From Schlegelella aquatica (GTDB lineage: Bacteria > Pseudomonadota > Gammaproteobacteria > Burkholderiales > Burkholderiaceae_C), in NCBI RefSeq assembly GCF_026013905.1, contig NZ_CP110257.1:868001-932000 (forward strand): a stretch of DNA of 64,000 bases. Direction: 5' to 3'. Below are positions 8,327 to 17,080 of the stretch, piece by piece. A model generated the notes under the pieces. It was not told where the DNA came from and ran no database searches. It saw only the letters and a program-made list of their open reading frames with translations. The translations under genes and the position numbers were made by a program. Each line of letters begins with the position of its first letter. Position 1 is the first letter of the stretch.

Positions 8327-10558
8327 ATGAAGCTAGAGAACCCGTGGATCGCGGCGAAGTGCAGGGAACACGACGTATCGCCCAACCGTCTGCCCACTTT
8401 CCTGCAGGAGCAGTACGGGCAGCTTGGCGAGGATCTCATCCTGGAGGCCACGCTCAAGTCGTACTTCGCGCGGCAGGGACTGCCTTTGACGTCGGTTCGT
8501 TATCTGGAAGTGGGGGCGAACCACCCGATCCAGACGAGCAATACGTACCTGTTCCAGCACAAGTGGGGCGGGCGCGGGGTGTTGGTCGAAGCGAACCCGG
8601 CCCTCGTGCCCGATCTGCAACGGGTGCGGCCCACCGACCAGGTGCTGCACTACGCGGTAGTGCCCCCTGGGTACCCCGAGAAGGTCTCGATCAACATCGC
8701 GACGAACTCCGAGCTGTCGTCGATCGATGCGCAGCACGTGCGCTCGTTCGGTGCGATCGGCCAGGTCGAGCGAACGGTGGAGGTGTCGACCGTCACCTTG
8801 GACGAACTGCTCCAGCATTGCTTCCCCGAGGGACTTCATCTCTTGTCCATCGACATCGAGGGACTGGATCTGGAGGTGATTCGCGCCTCTGTGCTGCCGC
8901 GCAGGCCGGTGTTCATCGTCACCGAACCTTCGCGTCACTATCATCATGATGCGGAGCGCGGGTTTGCCGAAGCGATGCGCGCCAAGGGCTACATCGAGTT
9001 GGCGCGCACCGACTACAACCTCATTTTTGGCGACGCGGCAGCGTTGGAGCGCGGCATGGGCCACACGCCGCCTGCCGCGGCCCGGCGCGGCGTGCGCACG
9101 TTCGACATCTTCGACACGCTCATCGCCCGGCATTGCATCCGGCCCGAGCCCCTTTTCGTCGAGCTGGAGCGCCGCAGCGGAATTGCGGGCCTGGCGCAGG
9201 CCCGGTTCGACGCGGAGCGGCGGGTGGAGCAAGGCGAGTACGAGCTGAGCGACATCTACGCGGAGCTCGCCCGCGCGCTCGACCTCTCACCCGAGCAGGC
9301 GCAAGAGATCGCGTCGATGGAATTGCAGCTCGAGCTGGAGAACGTGGTGCCCGTGCGTGACCAGCTGGACCTGGTCGACGGCGACAGCGTGCTGGTGACG
9401 GACATGTACCTCCCGGAGGACGCGATTCGCCTGCTGCTCGAGAAGGCCGGTCTGCGCCTGGACGTCCCCATCGTGCGCACGAGCCATGGCAAGCGCACGG
9501 GGCGGGTCTGGCAGGAATTCGACCGCGCCGGATGGCGTGCCGTCCATCTGGGGGACAACCATCATTCGGACGTCCAGACCGCTGCCCGACATGGCGCTCG
9601 CGCGACGCTGACCTCGCTCGCTCAGCCCACCCCCGTCGAGAAGCACCTGTACGCGAACGGCTTCCCCAAGTTCGCCCAGGCGCTGAGGTCGGCGCGGCTG
9701 ATGACGTCGGCCCGCGACATGCCCGACTGGCTGCTGAGGCTGCAGACGCAGCTCAATCTGCCGGTGCTGGTAGCGGCCTCGGCCATGCTTCTGGTCCACA
9801 TGGCGCAGGGTGGCGGCACCCAGGCCCTGTTCGCCTCCCGGGACGGACGGCATCTGAAGATGGCCTTTGATGCGCTGCGGACGGCGGCCGGACGCGCCGA
9901 ACCGGTCAGCCGCTACTGGTACACCTCACGCGTCGCGCGCACCTCGGGTGATCCTCTCTATCTCGAGTACTGCCGTCGCCTCTTCGAGGCAAGCCCGGTC
10001 ATCGTCGATCTATGCGGAACCGGATCGTCGATCGCCAAGCTTTTTGCGGATCTGCGCCTCGGCTCTGAGGATCGACCCCTCGTGTACTTGTGCGAGTTCG
10101 TCGAGGACGACCAGCAGGAGTCGGCGCTGCGCAAGGCCTACGGTCTGCGGGAGGACGATGCGCTGCAGGTGATGAGCCTGTTGTCCACCCGCAGTTTCGT
10201 GAACAACGAGGTGCTGGAGCTGCTGAACGCGACCCCCGAAGGGATGGTGCGGGGCGTGACGCAGGTCGCAGGCCGCATCGTTCCGTTGCGCGATGACTGG
10301 GAGTTCGACGCCGAGGCGGCGCAGTGGGTGCGGGCGCAGAGCCGGTATGTGACGCAGTTCACAGGGCATCTGGAGGCCACCGCCTGTCCGGCCGTGCTGG
10401 AGGAAATATCGACCCAAGGGGCTCAACTCCTGTCGGCGCTGCACGATGCCGCAGCCTTGTTGCGCGCCGACACCGAGACCCTCTTCGCGCGGATGCTCGC
10501 TGCGCACCGGAGCAACGAAGTCACGGTGCTGCAAGAACTGGCGGGCGGCCGCCGCTAG
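8327..10558 (+). CDS. FkbM-type methyltransferase fused to HAD-like domain and a C-terminal domain of unknown function
   Basis: 743 residues in three parts. Residues 25-240 are an FkbM-family SAM-dependent methyltransferase: LEVGANHP at 60-67, VEANP, and SIDIEGLD at 174-181. Residues 255-440 carry HAD-superfamily motifs: FDIFDTL at 259-265 (first motif, DxxDT form), VTDMYLP at 357-363, and GDNHHSD at 409-415. Residues 470-743 have no motif I can name beyond DLCGTGSS at 561-568. HAD proteins of this type occur in polysaccharide and glycan clusters. The operon context suggests O-methylation and/or (de)phosphorylation of a sugar on flagellin or another surface glycan. The gene ends before a hairpin with a short U-tract. 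Confidence 0.75.
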   Translation: MKLENPWIAAKCREHDVSPNRLPTFLQEQYGQLGEDLILEATLKSYFARQGLPLTSVRYLEVGANHPIQTSNTYLFQHKWGGRGVLVEANPALVPDLQRVRPTDQVLHYAVVPPGYPEKVSINIATNSELSSIDAQHVRSFGAIGQVERTVEVSTVTLDELLQHCFPEGLHLLSIDIEGLDLEVIRASVLPRRPVFIVTEPSRHYHHDAERGFAEAMRAKGYIELARTDYNLIFGDAAALERGMGHTPPAAARRGVRTFDIFDTLIARHCIRPEPLFVELERRSGIAGLAQARFDAERRVEQGEYELSDIYAELARALDLSPEQAQEIASMELQLELENVVPVRDQLDLVDGDSVLVTDMYLPEDAIRLLLEKAGLRLDVPIVRTSHGKRTGRVWQEFDRAGWRAVHLGDNHHSDVQTAARHGARATLTSLAQPTPVEKHLYANGFPKFAQALRSARLMTSARDMPDWLLRLQTQLNLPVLVAASAMLLVHMAQGGGTQALFASRDGRHLKMAFDALRTAAGRAEPVSRYWYTSRVARTSGDPLYLEYCRRLFEASPVIVDLCGTGSSIAKLFADLRLGSEDRPLVYLCEFVEDDQQESALRKAYGLREDDALQVMSLLSTRSFVNNEVLELLNATPEGMVRGVTQVAGRIVPLRDDWEFDAEAAQWVRAQSRYVTQFTGHLEATACPAVLEEISTQGAQLLSALHDAAALLRADTETLFARMLAAHRSNEVTVLQELAGGRR

Positions 10559-10607
10559 AAGTGGGTCGGAGCAGTCGGCCGCCGACGTCATTCGCGTGCG
10601 GCGAAAC

Positions 10608-10630
10608 AAGGCGGAATCCACCCGCCTTTT
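10608..10630 (+). terminator. Likely intrinsic terminator of the glycan-modification operon
   Basis: A 7-bp stem (AAGGCGG / CCGCCTT) with a 7-base loop is followed by TT, so four T residues end the structure. It lies 50 bases after the FkbM-HAD stop and separates that operon from flhB. Confidence 0.55.
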
Positions 10631-10661
10631 CGCCCTTAAGTACGCGGTGCAGACTTTGAGA

Positions 10662-10685
10662 ATGGCGGTGAACTCCCACCGCCAT
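10662..10685 (+). promoter_or_regulatory. Perfect inverted repeat running into the flhB start codon
   Basis: ATGGCGGTG, six bases (AACTCC), then CACCGCCAT: a perfect 9-bp stem whose right arm ends on the first two bases of the flhB ATG. In RNA it would hide the start codon and the weak upstream ribosome binding region. It could also be a protein-binding palindrome. No other good Shine-Dalgarno site is visible for flhB. Confidence 0.5.
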
Positions 10686-11853
10686 GGCCGACGACCAGCA
10701 AGACCGCCACTTACCCGCCTCCGCGCGCAAGATCCAGAAGTCGCGCGAGGAGGGCCAGGTTCCCCGTTCGCGGGACCTCGCGCATTTCGCCGTGGTGGGC
10801 AGCGGACTCTTGGCGCTCGGGGTGGTGGCGCCGGCGCTGGCCGGTTGGCTGCAAGACTTCGTCGCCCAGGCGCTTCGGTTCGGTTGGGCTGACGTCGCGG
10901 CGCCGGCCTCGATGGGCGAGCGGCTGGCCGCGGCCGCGCTCAATCTGCTGCTCGTGGCGGTGCCGTTCGGGGGGCTCATGGCAGCCGCGGCTTTGGGGGC
11001 GAACCTGGCGCTCGGCGGCTGGAACTGGACGCTCAAGCCGCTGCGGCCGCAGTTCTCCAAGCTCGACCCGATCGGAGGGCTCGGGCGTCTCTTTTCCAAG
11101 CACAACCTCGTCGAAGCCCTCAAGGCCAGCGTGCTGGCGCTCGTGCTGGGCGCCATCGGCGCCTTCTACCTGCACCGCCACCTCGGCGAGTTCCACGGCA
11201 CGCTCGCGGTCGCGCTGCCGGCCGCGCTGGCCGATGCCAGCCGGCTGATGCTGGGCGGCCTCGGGCTGCTGCTGATCGCGCTGGCGCTCATGGCTGCGAT
11301 CGACGTGCCTTTGCAGCGCCACCTGTACCTCTCGCGCCTGAAGATGAGCCACCAAGAGGCCAAGCAGGAGCACAAGGAGCTGGAGGGCAACCAGGAGGTC
11401 AAGGTCAAGATGAAGGCGCGCATGCGCGAGATGGTGCAGCGCCGCATGATGGCCGCCGTGCCCAAGGCCGACCTGGTGGTGATGAACCCCACGCACTACG
11501 CGGTGGCGCTCAAGTACGACGAGGCGAAGATGGCCGCGCCCCGGGTGGTGGCCAAGGGGGCCGACCTGATCGCGATGCAGATCCGCGACCTGGCACGCGA
11601 GCACAAGGTGCCCGTGCTGCAGGCGCCCATGCTGGCGCGCGCGCTCTACGCGCACGCCGAGCTCGACCGCGAGATCCCCGTCGCGCTCTATGGCGCGGTG
11701 GCGCAGGTGCTGGCCTATGTGTACCAGCTGCGCGCCGCGATGCGCGGCGAGGCGCCGATGCCGGGCGAGCTGCCGCCGCTGGACGTGCCGCCCGAACTCG
11801 ACCCCCACCAGCGCGCCGCGACCGCCGACGCCGCGCAGGAGTCTGACCAATGA
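10684..11853 (+). CDS. flhB: Flagellar type III export protein and substrate-specificity switch FlhB
   Basis: 389 residues: four membrane segments in the N-terminal half (within about 30-215) and a cytoplasmic FlhB_C domain containing the autocleavage motif NPTH at 268-271, essentially the E. coli position. Cleavage between N and P switches export from rod/hook to filament substrates. The N-terminus has the typical basic DRHLPASARKIQKSREEGQV. It begins the operon flhB-flhA-flhF-flhG-like-fliA. Its start codon lies inside an inverted repeat. Confidence 0.97.
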   Translation: MADDQQDRHLPASARKIQKSREEGQVPRSRDLAHFAVVGSGLLALGVVAPALAGWLQDFVAQALRFGWADVAAPASMGERLAAAALNLLLVAVPFGGLMAAAALGANLALGGWNWTLKPLRPQFSKLDPIGGLGRLFSKHNLVEALKASVLALVLGAIGAFYLHRHLGEFHGTLAVALPAALADASRLMLGGLGLLLIALALMAAIDVPLQRHLYLSRLKMSHQEAKQEHKELEGNQEVKVKMKARMREMVQRRMMAAVPKADLVVMNPTHYAVALKYDEAKMAAPRVVAKGADLIAMQIRDLAREHKVPVLQAPMLARALYAHAELDREIPVALYGAVAQVLAYVYQLRAAMRGEAPMPGELPPLDVPPELDPHQRAATADAAQESDQ

Positions 11854-13937
11854 ATGCCGCACTGCAACGCCTGCAGCCGCTCGTGGGCGGCCTGCCACTG
11901 AAGGCGCTGGCCGCGCCGCTCGTCGTGGTGATGATCCTCACGATGATGGTGCTGCCGCTGCCGCCCTTCATGCTGGATGTGCTGTTCACCTTCAACATCG
12001 CCACGGCGCTGATGGTGATGATGGTCTCGGCGTACATGGTGCGGCCGCTGGACTTCGCGGCTTTCCCGGCGGTGCTGCTGCTCACCACCATGCTGCGCCT
12101 GTCGCTCAACGTGGCGTCGACCCGGGTCGTGCTGCTCAACGGGCACACCGGCACGGGCGCCGCCGGTCAGGTGATCGAGTCGTTCGGGCACTTCCTCATC
12201 GGCGGCAACTTCGCCGTCGGCCTCATCGTCTTCGCCATCCTGGTCGTCATCAACTTCATCGTGGTGACCAAGGGGGCCGAGCGGATCGCCGAGGTGAGCG
12301 CGCGCTTCACTCTCGACGCCATGCCCGGCAAGCAAATGGCGATCGATGCCGACCTCAACGCGGGCCTGATCGACGAGAAGGAGGCCAAACGCCGTCGTCA
12401 GGAGGTGGGCGACGAGGCCGAGTTCTTCGGCTCGATGGACGGTGCGAGCAAGTTCGTGCGCGGCGATGCGATCGCCGGTATCCTCATCCTCTTCATCAAC
12501 ATCATCGGCGGCCTGATCATCGGCGTCGCGCAGCACGGCGTGCCGATCGGACAGGCCGCCAACACCTACGTGCTGCTCGCGGTGGGCGATGCGCTGGTCG
12601 CGCAGATCCCCGCGCTGCTGATCTCGATCGCGGCGGCGATGGTCGTCTCGCGCGTCGGCAAGGAGCAGGACGTCGGCAGCCAGATCCTGAAGCAGGTGTT
12701 CAACTCGCCGCGCGCCTTCGGGATCACGGCCGGCGTGATCGGCCTGCTGGGCGTCGTGCCTGGCATGCCGCACCTCACGTTCCTGGCCATCGCCTCGGGC
12801 CTGGGCTATGCGGCGTGGTGGCTCAAACGCCGCGAGGAGCAGGCCCGTCGGGCCGAGCAGGTGGCGCCGCCCACGCCGGCGCCCAACCCGAACGCCGAGG
12901 CGAGCTGGGAGGACCTGCAGCCGGTGGACATCCTCGGGCTGGAAGTGGGCTACCGCCTGATCCAACTGGTGGACAAGGACCGCCAGGGCGACCTGCTCGC
13001 GCGCATCAAGGGGGTGCGCCGCAAGTTCGCGCAGGAGGTGGGTTTCCTGCCGCCGGCGGTGCACATCCGGGACAACCTCGAACTCAAGCCCAGCGTCTAC
13101 CGCATCACGCTGCGCGGGGCGGTGGTGGGCGAGGGCGAGTGCTTCCCGGGCATGTTCCTGGCGATCAACCCCGGGCACGCCACCACGCCGCTGCTCGGCA
13201 CCGCCACCACCGACCCGGCCTTCGGGCTGCCGGCCGTGTGGATCGACGAGCGCCAGCGCGAAAGCGCGCAAATGGCGGGCTATACGGTCGTTGATTCCTC
13301 GACCGTGGTGGCGACCCATCTCTCACACTTGATGCAAGTCCACGCGGCCAAGCTGTTGGGCCGCACCGAGACGCAGCAACTGGTGGAACACGTGACGAAG
13401 CTCGCGCCGAAACTGATGGAAGACGTGGTGCCCAAGCTGGTGAGCCTGGCCACGCTCCAGAAGGTGCTCCAGCTCCTGCTGGAAGAGTCGGTGCACATCC
13501 GCGACATGCGCACCATCGTCGAGACGCTGGCCGAGCATGCCGGCAACAACGTGACCGACCCGGCCGAGCTGGCGCGCCGCGTGCGCATCGCCCTGGCGCC
13601 GGCCATCGTGCAGCAGATCTACGGCCCCGTGAAGGAGCTGGACGTCATCGCGATCGAGCCGGAGCTCGAACGCCTGGTGACCCAGGCCCTGACGTCGCCC
13701 CACGGCGCCGCCCTGGACCCCGGCGTGGCCGAGACGCTGACGCAGTCGGCTGCGCAAGCGGCCAAGAAGCAGGAAGACCTCGGCGTGCCCGCCTGCCTGC
13801 TCGTGCCCGACGCCGTGCGCGCGCCCATCGCCCGCCTGCTCAAGCGGGCCGCGCCCCGGCTGGCCGTGCTCGGGCACAGCGAGATTCCTGACACCCATTC
13901 GATCCGGATCGGCTCGATCATCGGAGCGCACTCATGA
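11850..13937 (+). CDS. flhA: Flagellar type III export gate protein FlhA
   Basis: 695 residues, normal for FlhA. The N-terminal half holds about eight membrane helices and the FHIPEP signature region (RLSLNVASTRVVL; DAMPGKQMAIDADLNAGLI). The C-terminal cytoplasmic half (about 350-695) docks export chaperones. FlhA forms the nonameric ring of the export gate. The start overlaps the flhB stop by four bases (ATGA), indicating translational coupling. Confidence 0.97.
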   Translation: MNAALQRLQPLVGGLPLKALAAPLVVVMILTMMVLPLPPFMLDVLFTFNIATALMVMMVSAYMVRPLDFAAFPAVLLLTTMLRLSLNVASTRVVLLNGHTGTGAAGQVIESFGHFLIGGNFAVGLIVFAILVVINFIVVTKGAERIAEVSARFTLDAMPGKQMAIDADLNAGLIDEKEAKRRRQEVGDEAEFFGSMDGASKFVRGDAIAGILILFINIIGGLIIGVAQHGVPIGQAANTYVLLAVGDALVAQIPALLISIAAAMVVSRVGKEQDVGSQILKQVFNSPRAFGITAGVIGLLGVVPGMPHLTFLAIASGLGYAAWWLKRREEQARRAEQVAPPTPAPNPNAEASWEDLQPVDILGLEVGYRLIQLVDKDRQGDLLARIKGVRRKFAQEVGFLPPAVHIRDNLELKPSVYRITLRGAVVGEGECFPGMFLAINPGHATTPLLGTATTDPAFGLPAVWIDERQRESAQMAGYTVVDSSTVVATHLSHLMQVHAAKLLGRTETQQLVEHVTKLAPKLMEDVVPKLVSLATLQKVLQLLLEESVHIRDMRTIVETLAEHAGNNVTDPAELARRVRIALAPAIVQQIYGPVKELDVIAIEPELERLVTQALTSPHGAALDPGVAETLTQSAAQAAKKQEDLGVPACLLVPDAVRAPIARLLKRAAPRLAVLGHSEIPDTHSIRIGSIIGAHS

Positions 13938-15496
13938 ACGTCAAACGATTCGTTGCGGCCACCTCCCGCGAGGCCCTCGTGCTGGTGCGGCAGGCCTTCG
14001 GCGAAGACGCGGTGATCCTGTCCACCCGCCCCTGCAAGGAAGGCGTGGAGGTGCTGGCGATGGCGCCCGAGAGCGTTGCCCAGATCGAGAAATTCGAGGC
14101 CCATGCGGCCGCTCCTGCCGCGCCCCGTGCCCCGGCGCCCCGCATGCCGGCCATCAAGCCGGCCGCCAAGCCCGCCGCCCCGGCGGCCGCAGCGGTCGAG
14201 CAGGACGTCGAGCGCCTGGCGATGAGCACGCTCTCGTTCCAGGACTATGTGCGCGAGCGCATGCTCAAGCGCCGCCAGGCCGCGATGCAAAGCGCTGCGC
14301 GGGCGGCCGCGCCGCTGCCCGCGGCCTGCGCTCCTGTCGGGCCGGCGGCACCGGCTGCTGCCGTGGCGGCGGCTGCACCGAGCGTGGAGGGCGGCCTGGG
14401 CGCCGCCGCCCCGTTGCCCGATCCGGGCACGCCCGGCCTGGGCCCGCGCAGCGTGGCGGAGGTGCCCGTGGTGCCCCCGCCCGCCGAGCCGGCATGGAAC
14501 GCCGCCCCCGCCGCCGCGCTGTCGCTGCAGGTCGAGCAGGAGCAGCGCGCCATGCTGCACGAGCTGCGCGAGATGAAAGGCCTGATCGAGGAACGCTTCG
14601 GCGCGCTCGCGTTCATGGAGAAGCTGCAGCGCAACCCCCAGCAGGCCAAGCTCACCCAGAAGCTGCTGGACTGCGGCTTCTCGCCGGTGCTCATCCGCAA
14701 GCTCGCGGCCGCCGCGCCGAACGATGTCGGCGACCTGGAGGCCTGGGTGGGCGGCGTGCTGCAACGCAACCTGCTCACCGGCGAGGCCGAGCCGGCGCTG
14801 GAGGACCAGGGCGGGGTGTACGCGCTCGTCGGCTCCACCGGGGTGGGCAAGACGACGAGCACCGCCAAGCTGGCCGCGGCCTTCGCAGCGAAGTACGGTG
14901 CCTCGAATCTGGGTCTGATCACGCTGGACGCCTACCGCGTGGGCGCCCATGAGCAGCTGCGCGCCTACGGCCGCATCATCGGCTGCGCCGTCCACACCGC
15001 GCACGACCGCTCGGCGCTGGAGGACCTGCTCGACCTGCTGTCGGCCAAGAAGATGGTGCTCATCGACACCGCCGGCATCGGCCAGCGCGACAGCCGCACG
15101 CAGGAGCTGTTGGAGATGGTCGGTCACCGCAGCATCCAGCGGCTGCTGGTCGTCAACGCAGCCTCGCAAGGCGAGACGATCGAAGACGTGCTCATCGCCT
15201 ACCGTGCCCACCAGTGCAAGGGGGTGGTGCTGTCCAAGCTGGACGAAGCCGTCAAGCTCGGACCGGCCCTGGACGCGATGATCCGCCACAAGCTCAAGAT
15301 CGTGGGGGTGGCCAACGGGCAGCGCGTGCCGGAGGACTGGCACCGCATGACCTCGCAGGCGCTCGTGCATCGCGCGATGCGCGGCGGCGGCAGCAGTGCC
15401 TACCGGCTCGATGCCGACGACGTGAATCTCGTCTTCACCGCGCCGCCTCGGCGGCCCGCGTGGACCGGCATGGCAGCGGGAGGTCTGCATGCTTGA
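13934..15496 (+). CDS. flhF: Flagellar SRP-type GTPase FlhF
   Basis: 520 residues. N-terminal B domain (KRFVAATSREALVLVRQAFGEDAVILS), a long Ala/Pro-rich linker (about 60-210), then the NG GTPase domain: P-loop GSTGVGKTT from residue 300, DAYRVGAHEQL, the G3-region DTAG, and LSKLDEAVKLG. FlhF recruits early flagellar components to the cell pole and fixes polar placement. It overlaps flhA by four bases (ATGA) and the next gene by eight. Confidence 0.95.
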   Translation: MNVKRFVAATSREALVLVRQAFGEDAVILSTRPCKEGVEVLAMAPESVAQIEKFEAHAAAPAAPRAPAPRMPAIKPAAKPAAPAAAAVEQDVERLAMSTLSFQDYVRERMLKRRQAAMQSAARAAAPLPAACAPVGPAAPAAAVAAAAPSVEGGLGAAAPLPDPGTPGLGPRSVAEVPVVPPPAEPAWNAAPAAALSLQVEQEQRAMLHELREMKGLIEERFGALAFMEKLQRNPQQAKLTQKLLDCGFSPVLIRKLAAAAPNDVGDLEAWVGGVLQRNLLTGEAEPALEDQGGVYALVGSTGVGKTTSTAKLAAAFAAKYGASNLGLITLDAYRVGAHEQLRAYGRIIGCAVHTAHDRSALEDLLDLLSAKKMVLIDTAGIGQRDSRTQELLEMVGHRSIQRLLVVNAASQGETIEDVLIAYRAHQCKGVVLSKLDEAVKLGPALDAMIRHKLKIVGVANGQRVPEDWHRMTSQALVHRAMRGGGSSAYRLDADDVNLVFTAPPRRPAWTGMAAGGLHA

Positions 15497-16304
15497 TCGG
15501 GGCGTCGATCAGGCGCACGGCTTGCGCCGGCTGTTCGCTCATCACACCGTGCACCTGCTGCCGGTGGCGGCCAACCCGCACACGCCGGGCAGCCACCTGC
15601 TGCTCGAAGGCCTGTGCCACGGCCTGGCCGCTCAGGATCTGCACACGCTGGTGGTGGACGCGGCACCCAGCGTCTACACGACCGGGGTGGACGTGGCCGG
15701 CGCGCTGGCGCGCGATCTGGACCTGGGCCAGTGGATCGACGAATTCGACGCGCACACCTCGGTGCTGGCCGCCGCGCCCGGGTCGCTCGCCTGTTTCGGT
15801 GAGGCGCAAGGGTCGGCCTCGCTCCTCTTCGAAGCCCTGCGCGAGGCAGCTCCTTCGGCCGACGTGGTGCTCTTTCACGCCGACGCCTCGGTGCTGTCGG
15901 GGCTGTTCGCGGGCCGGCGCGTGCGCCCGCTGGTCTTCAGCGGGGACGATGCCGAAAGCCTGAAGCACGCCTATGCCTCGATCAAGGTGCTGGTGCACTA
16001 CGCCGGCCTGCTCGACCATGCCGTGGTCATGGACTGCGCGCAGCAGGCTATCGGCGTGCCGCCCGCGGCGCTGAGGTTGCTGCGCTGCGCGGCCGACTTC
16101 CTCGCTGCGCAGGCGCACCTGGCCGCCGTCGCAAGCACCGTGCACGACGGCGAGCACGTGCTCGCCCAGACGTTGCACCAGTTGGCCATGAACTTGTTGC
16201 ACTACGCCTTGCCGTTCTCGGTGCAGGACGGCGAGGCCAGCCTGTGGGGGCCGATGGCCGGCGCCTCGGGCCGGCCCGCCGATGCCCCTCGGGCGTTCAA
16301 CTGA
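15489..16304 (+). CDS. FlhG/FleN-position MinD-like protein lacking a P-loop
   Basis: 271 residues in the slot where flhG/fleN normally follows flhF. FlhG is a MinD-type ATPase that limits flagellar number. Here the place of the deviant Walker A is taken by VAANPHTPGSHLLLEGL, with no GKGGVGKT-like sequence, and the usual switch motifs are not recognisable (VVDAAPSVY may correspond to the first DxAxxx strand). The rest is alternating strands and helices rich in Ala/Leu. It is therefore either a degenerate, non-ATPase FlhG homologue or an unrelated protein in the same place. Overlap with flhF indicates co-translation. SD GGAGG lies 5 bases before the ATG. Confidence 0.6.
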   Translation: MLDRGVDQAHGLRRLFAHHTVHLLPVAANPHTPGSHLLLEGLCHGLAAQDLHTLVVDAAPSVYTTGVDVAGALARDLDLGQWIDEFDAHTSVLAAAPGSLACFGEAQGSASLLFEALREAAPSADVVLFHADASVLSGLFAGRRVRPLVFSGDDAESLKHAYASIKVLVHYAGLLDHAVVMDCAQQAIGVPPAALRLLRCAADFLAAQAHLAAVASTVHDGEHVLAQTLHQLAMNLLHYALPFSVQDGEASLWGPMAGASGRPADAPRAFN

Positions 16305-16323
16305 TCCTCCAAGCGAGTAGCGC

Positions 16324-17034
16324 ATGTACACCGCCAAAGGCCGCCTCGACCACAACGCGATGCTGCAGCAGTACAGCCCGCTGGTGCGCCGCCTCGCGCA
16401 TCAGATGATCGCCAAGCTGCCGGCCAACGTGGAGATCGACGACCTGATCCAGGTCGGCATGATCGGCCTCAACGACGCACTGAGCCGGTACGACGCCGCG
16501 CATGGCGTGCAGTTCGAGACGTTCGCGACCCAGCGCATCCGAGGAGCGATGCTCGATGAACTGCGTGGCGCCGACTGGATGAGCCGCGGCACGCGCAAGC
16601 AGCAACGCATGATCGAGGCCGCCGTCCACAAGCTGGAGCAAAGGCTCGGCCGACCCCCGCAGGAAAGCGAGATCGCCCGCGAGATGGGGATCACGCTGGC
16701 CGAGTACCAGGACCTGCTCAACAAGGTGCGAGGCACGCAGCTCGTGTACATCGAGGACATCGGCGGCAGCGACAAGGACGATTACCTCGACCGCCACGTG
16801 GCCGACACCGAGGCCGACCCGCTGCGGATACTCAACGACCAGCGGCTGCGCCGCGCCTTGGTGGAAGCCATCAAGACGCTGCCCGAGCGGGAGCAATACG
16901 TGATGAGCATGTATTACGAGCAGGACATGAACCTGAAGGAAATCGCGGCCGTACTCGGCGTCACCGAGTCCCGCGTCTGCCAGTTGCACAGCCAGTCCAT
17001 CGCGCGCCTGCGAGTCAAGCTGCGCGGCTGGTGA
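16324..17034 (+). CDS. fliA: RNA polymerase sigma factor FliA (sigma-28)
   Basis: 236 residues with sigma-70 regions 2 (NVEIDDLIQVGMIGLNDAL; FATQRIRGAMLDELRGADW), 3 (RLGRPPQESEIAREMGI) and 4 (LPEREQYVMSMYYEQDMNLKEIA, then the ESRVCQLHSQ recognition helix). FliA directs late flagellar transcription, and five candidate target promoters lie in this window. Its anti-sigma factor FlgM is encoded about 3.4 kb away on the other strand. Confidence 0.97.
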   Translation: MYTAKGRLDHNAMLQQYSPLVRRLAHQMIAKLPANVEIDDLIQVGMIGLNDALSRYDAAHGVQFETFATQRIRGAMLDELRGADWMSRGTRKQQRMIEAAVHKLEQRLGRPPQESEIAREMGITLAEYQDLLNKVRGTQLVYIEDIGGSDKDDYLDRHVADTEADPLRILNDQRLRRALVEAIKTLPEREQYVMSMYYEQDMNLKEIAAVLGVTESRVCQLHSQSIARLRVKLRGW

Positions 17035-17038
17035 TCGA

Positions 17039-17059
17039 GGGCGGCCGACAGAGCCGCCC
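17039..17059 (+). terminator. Hairpin after fliA
   Basis: A 7-bp stem GGGCGGC / GCCGCCC with a 7-base loop, starting five bases after the fliA stop. No U-tract follows. It may reduce readthrough into the chemoreceptor gene or mark an mRNA 3' end. Confidence 0.4.
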
Positions 17060-17080
17060 ATACAAATGAGGAGACGAGCC

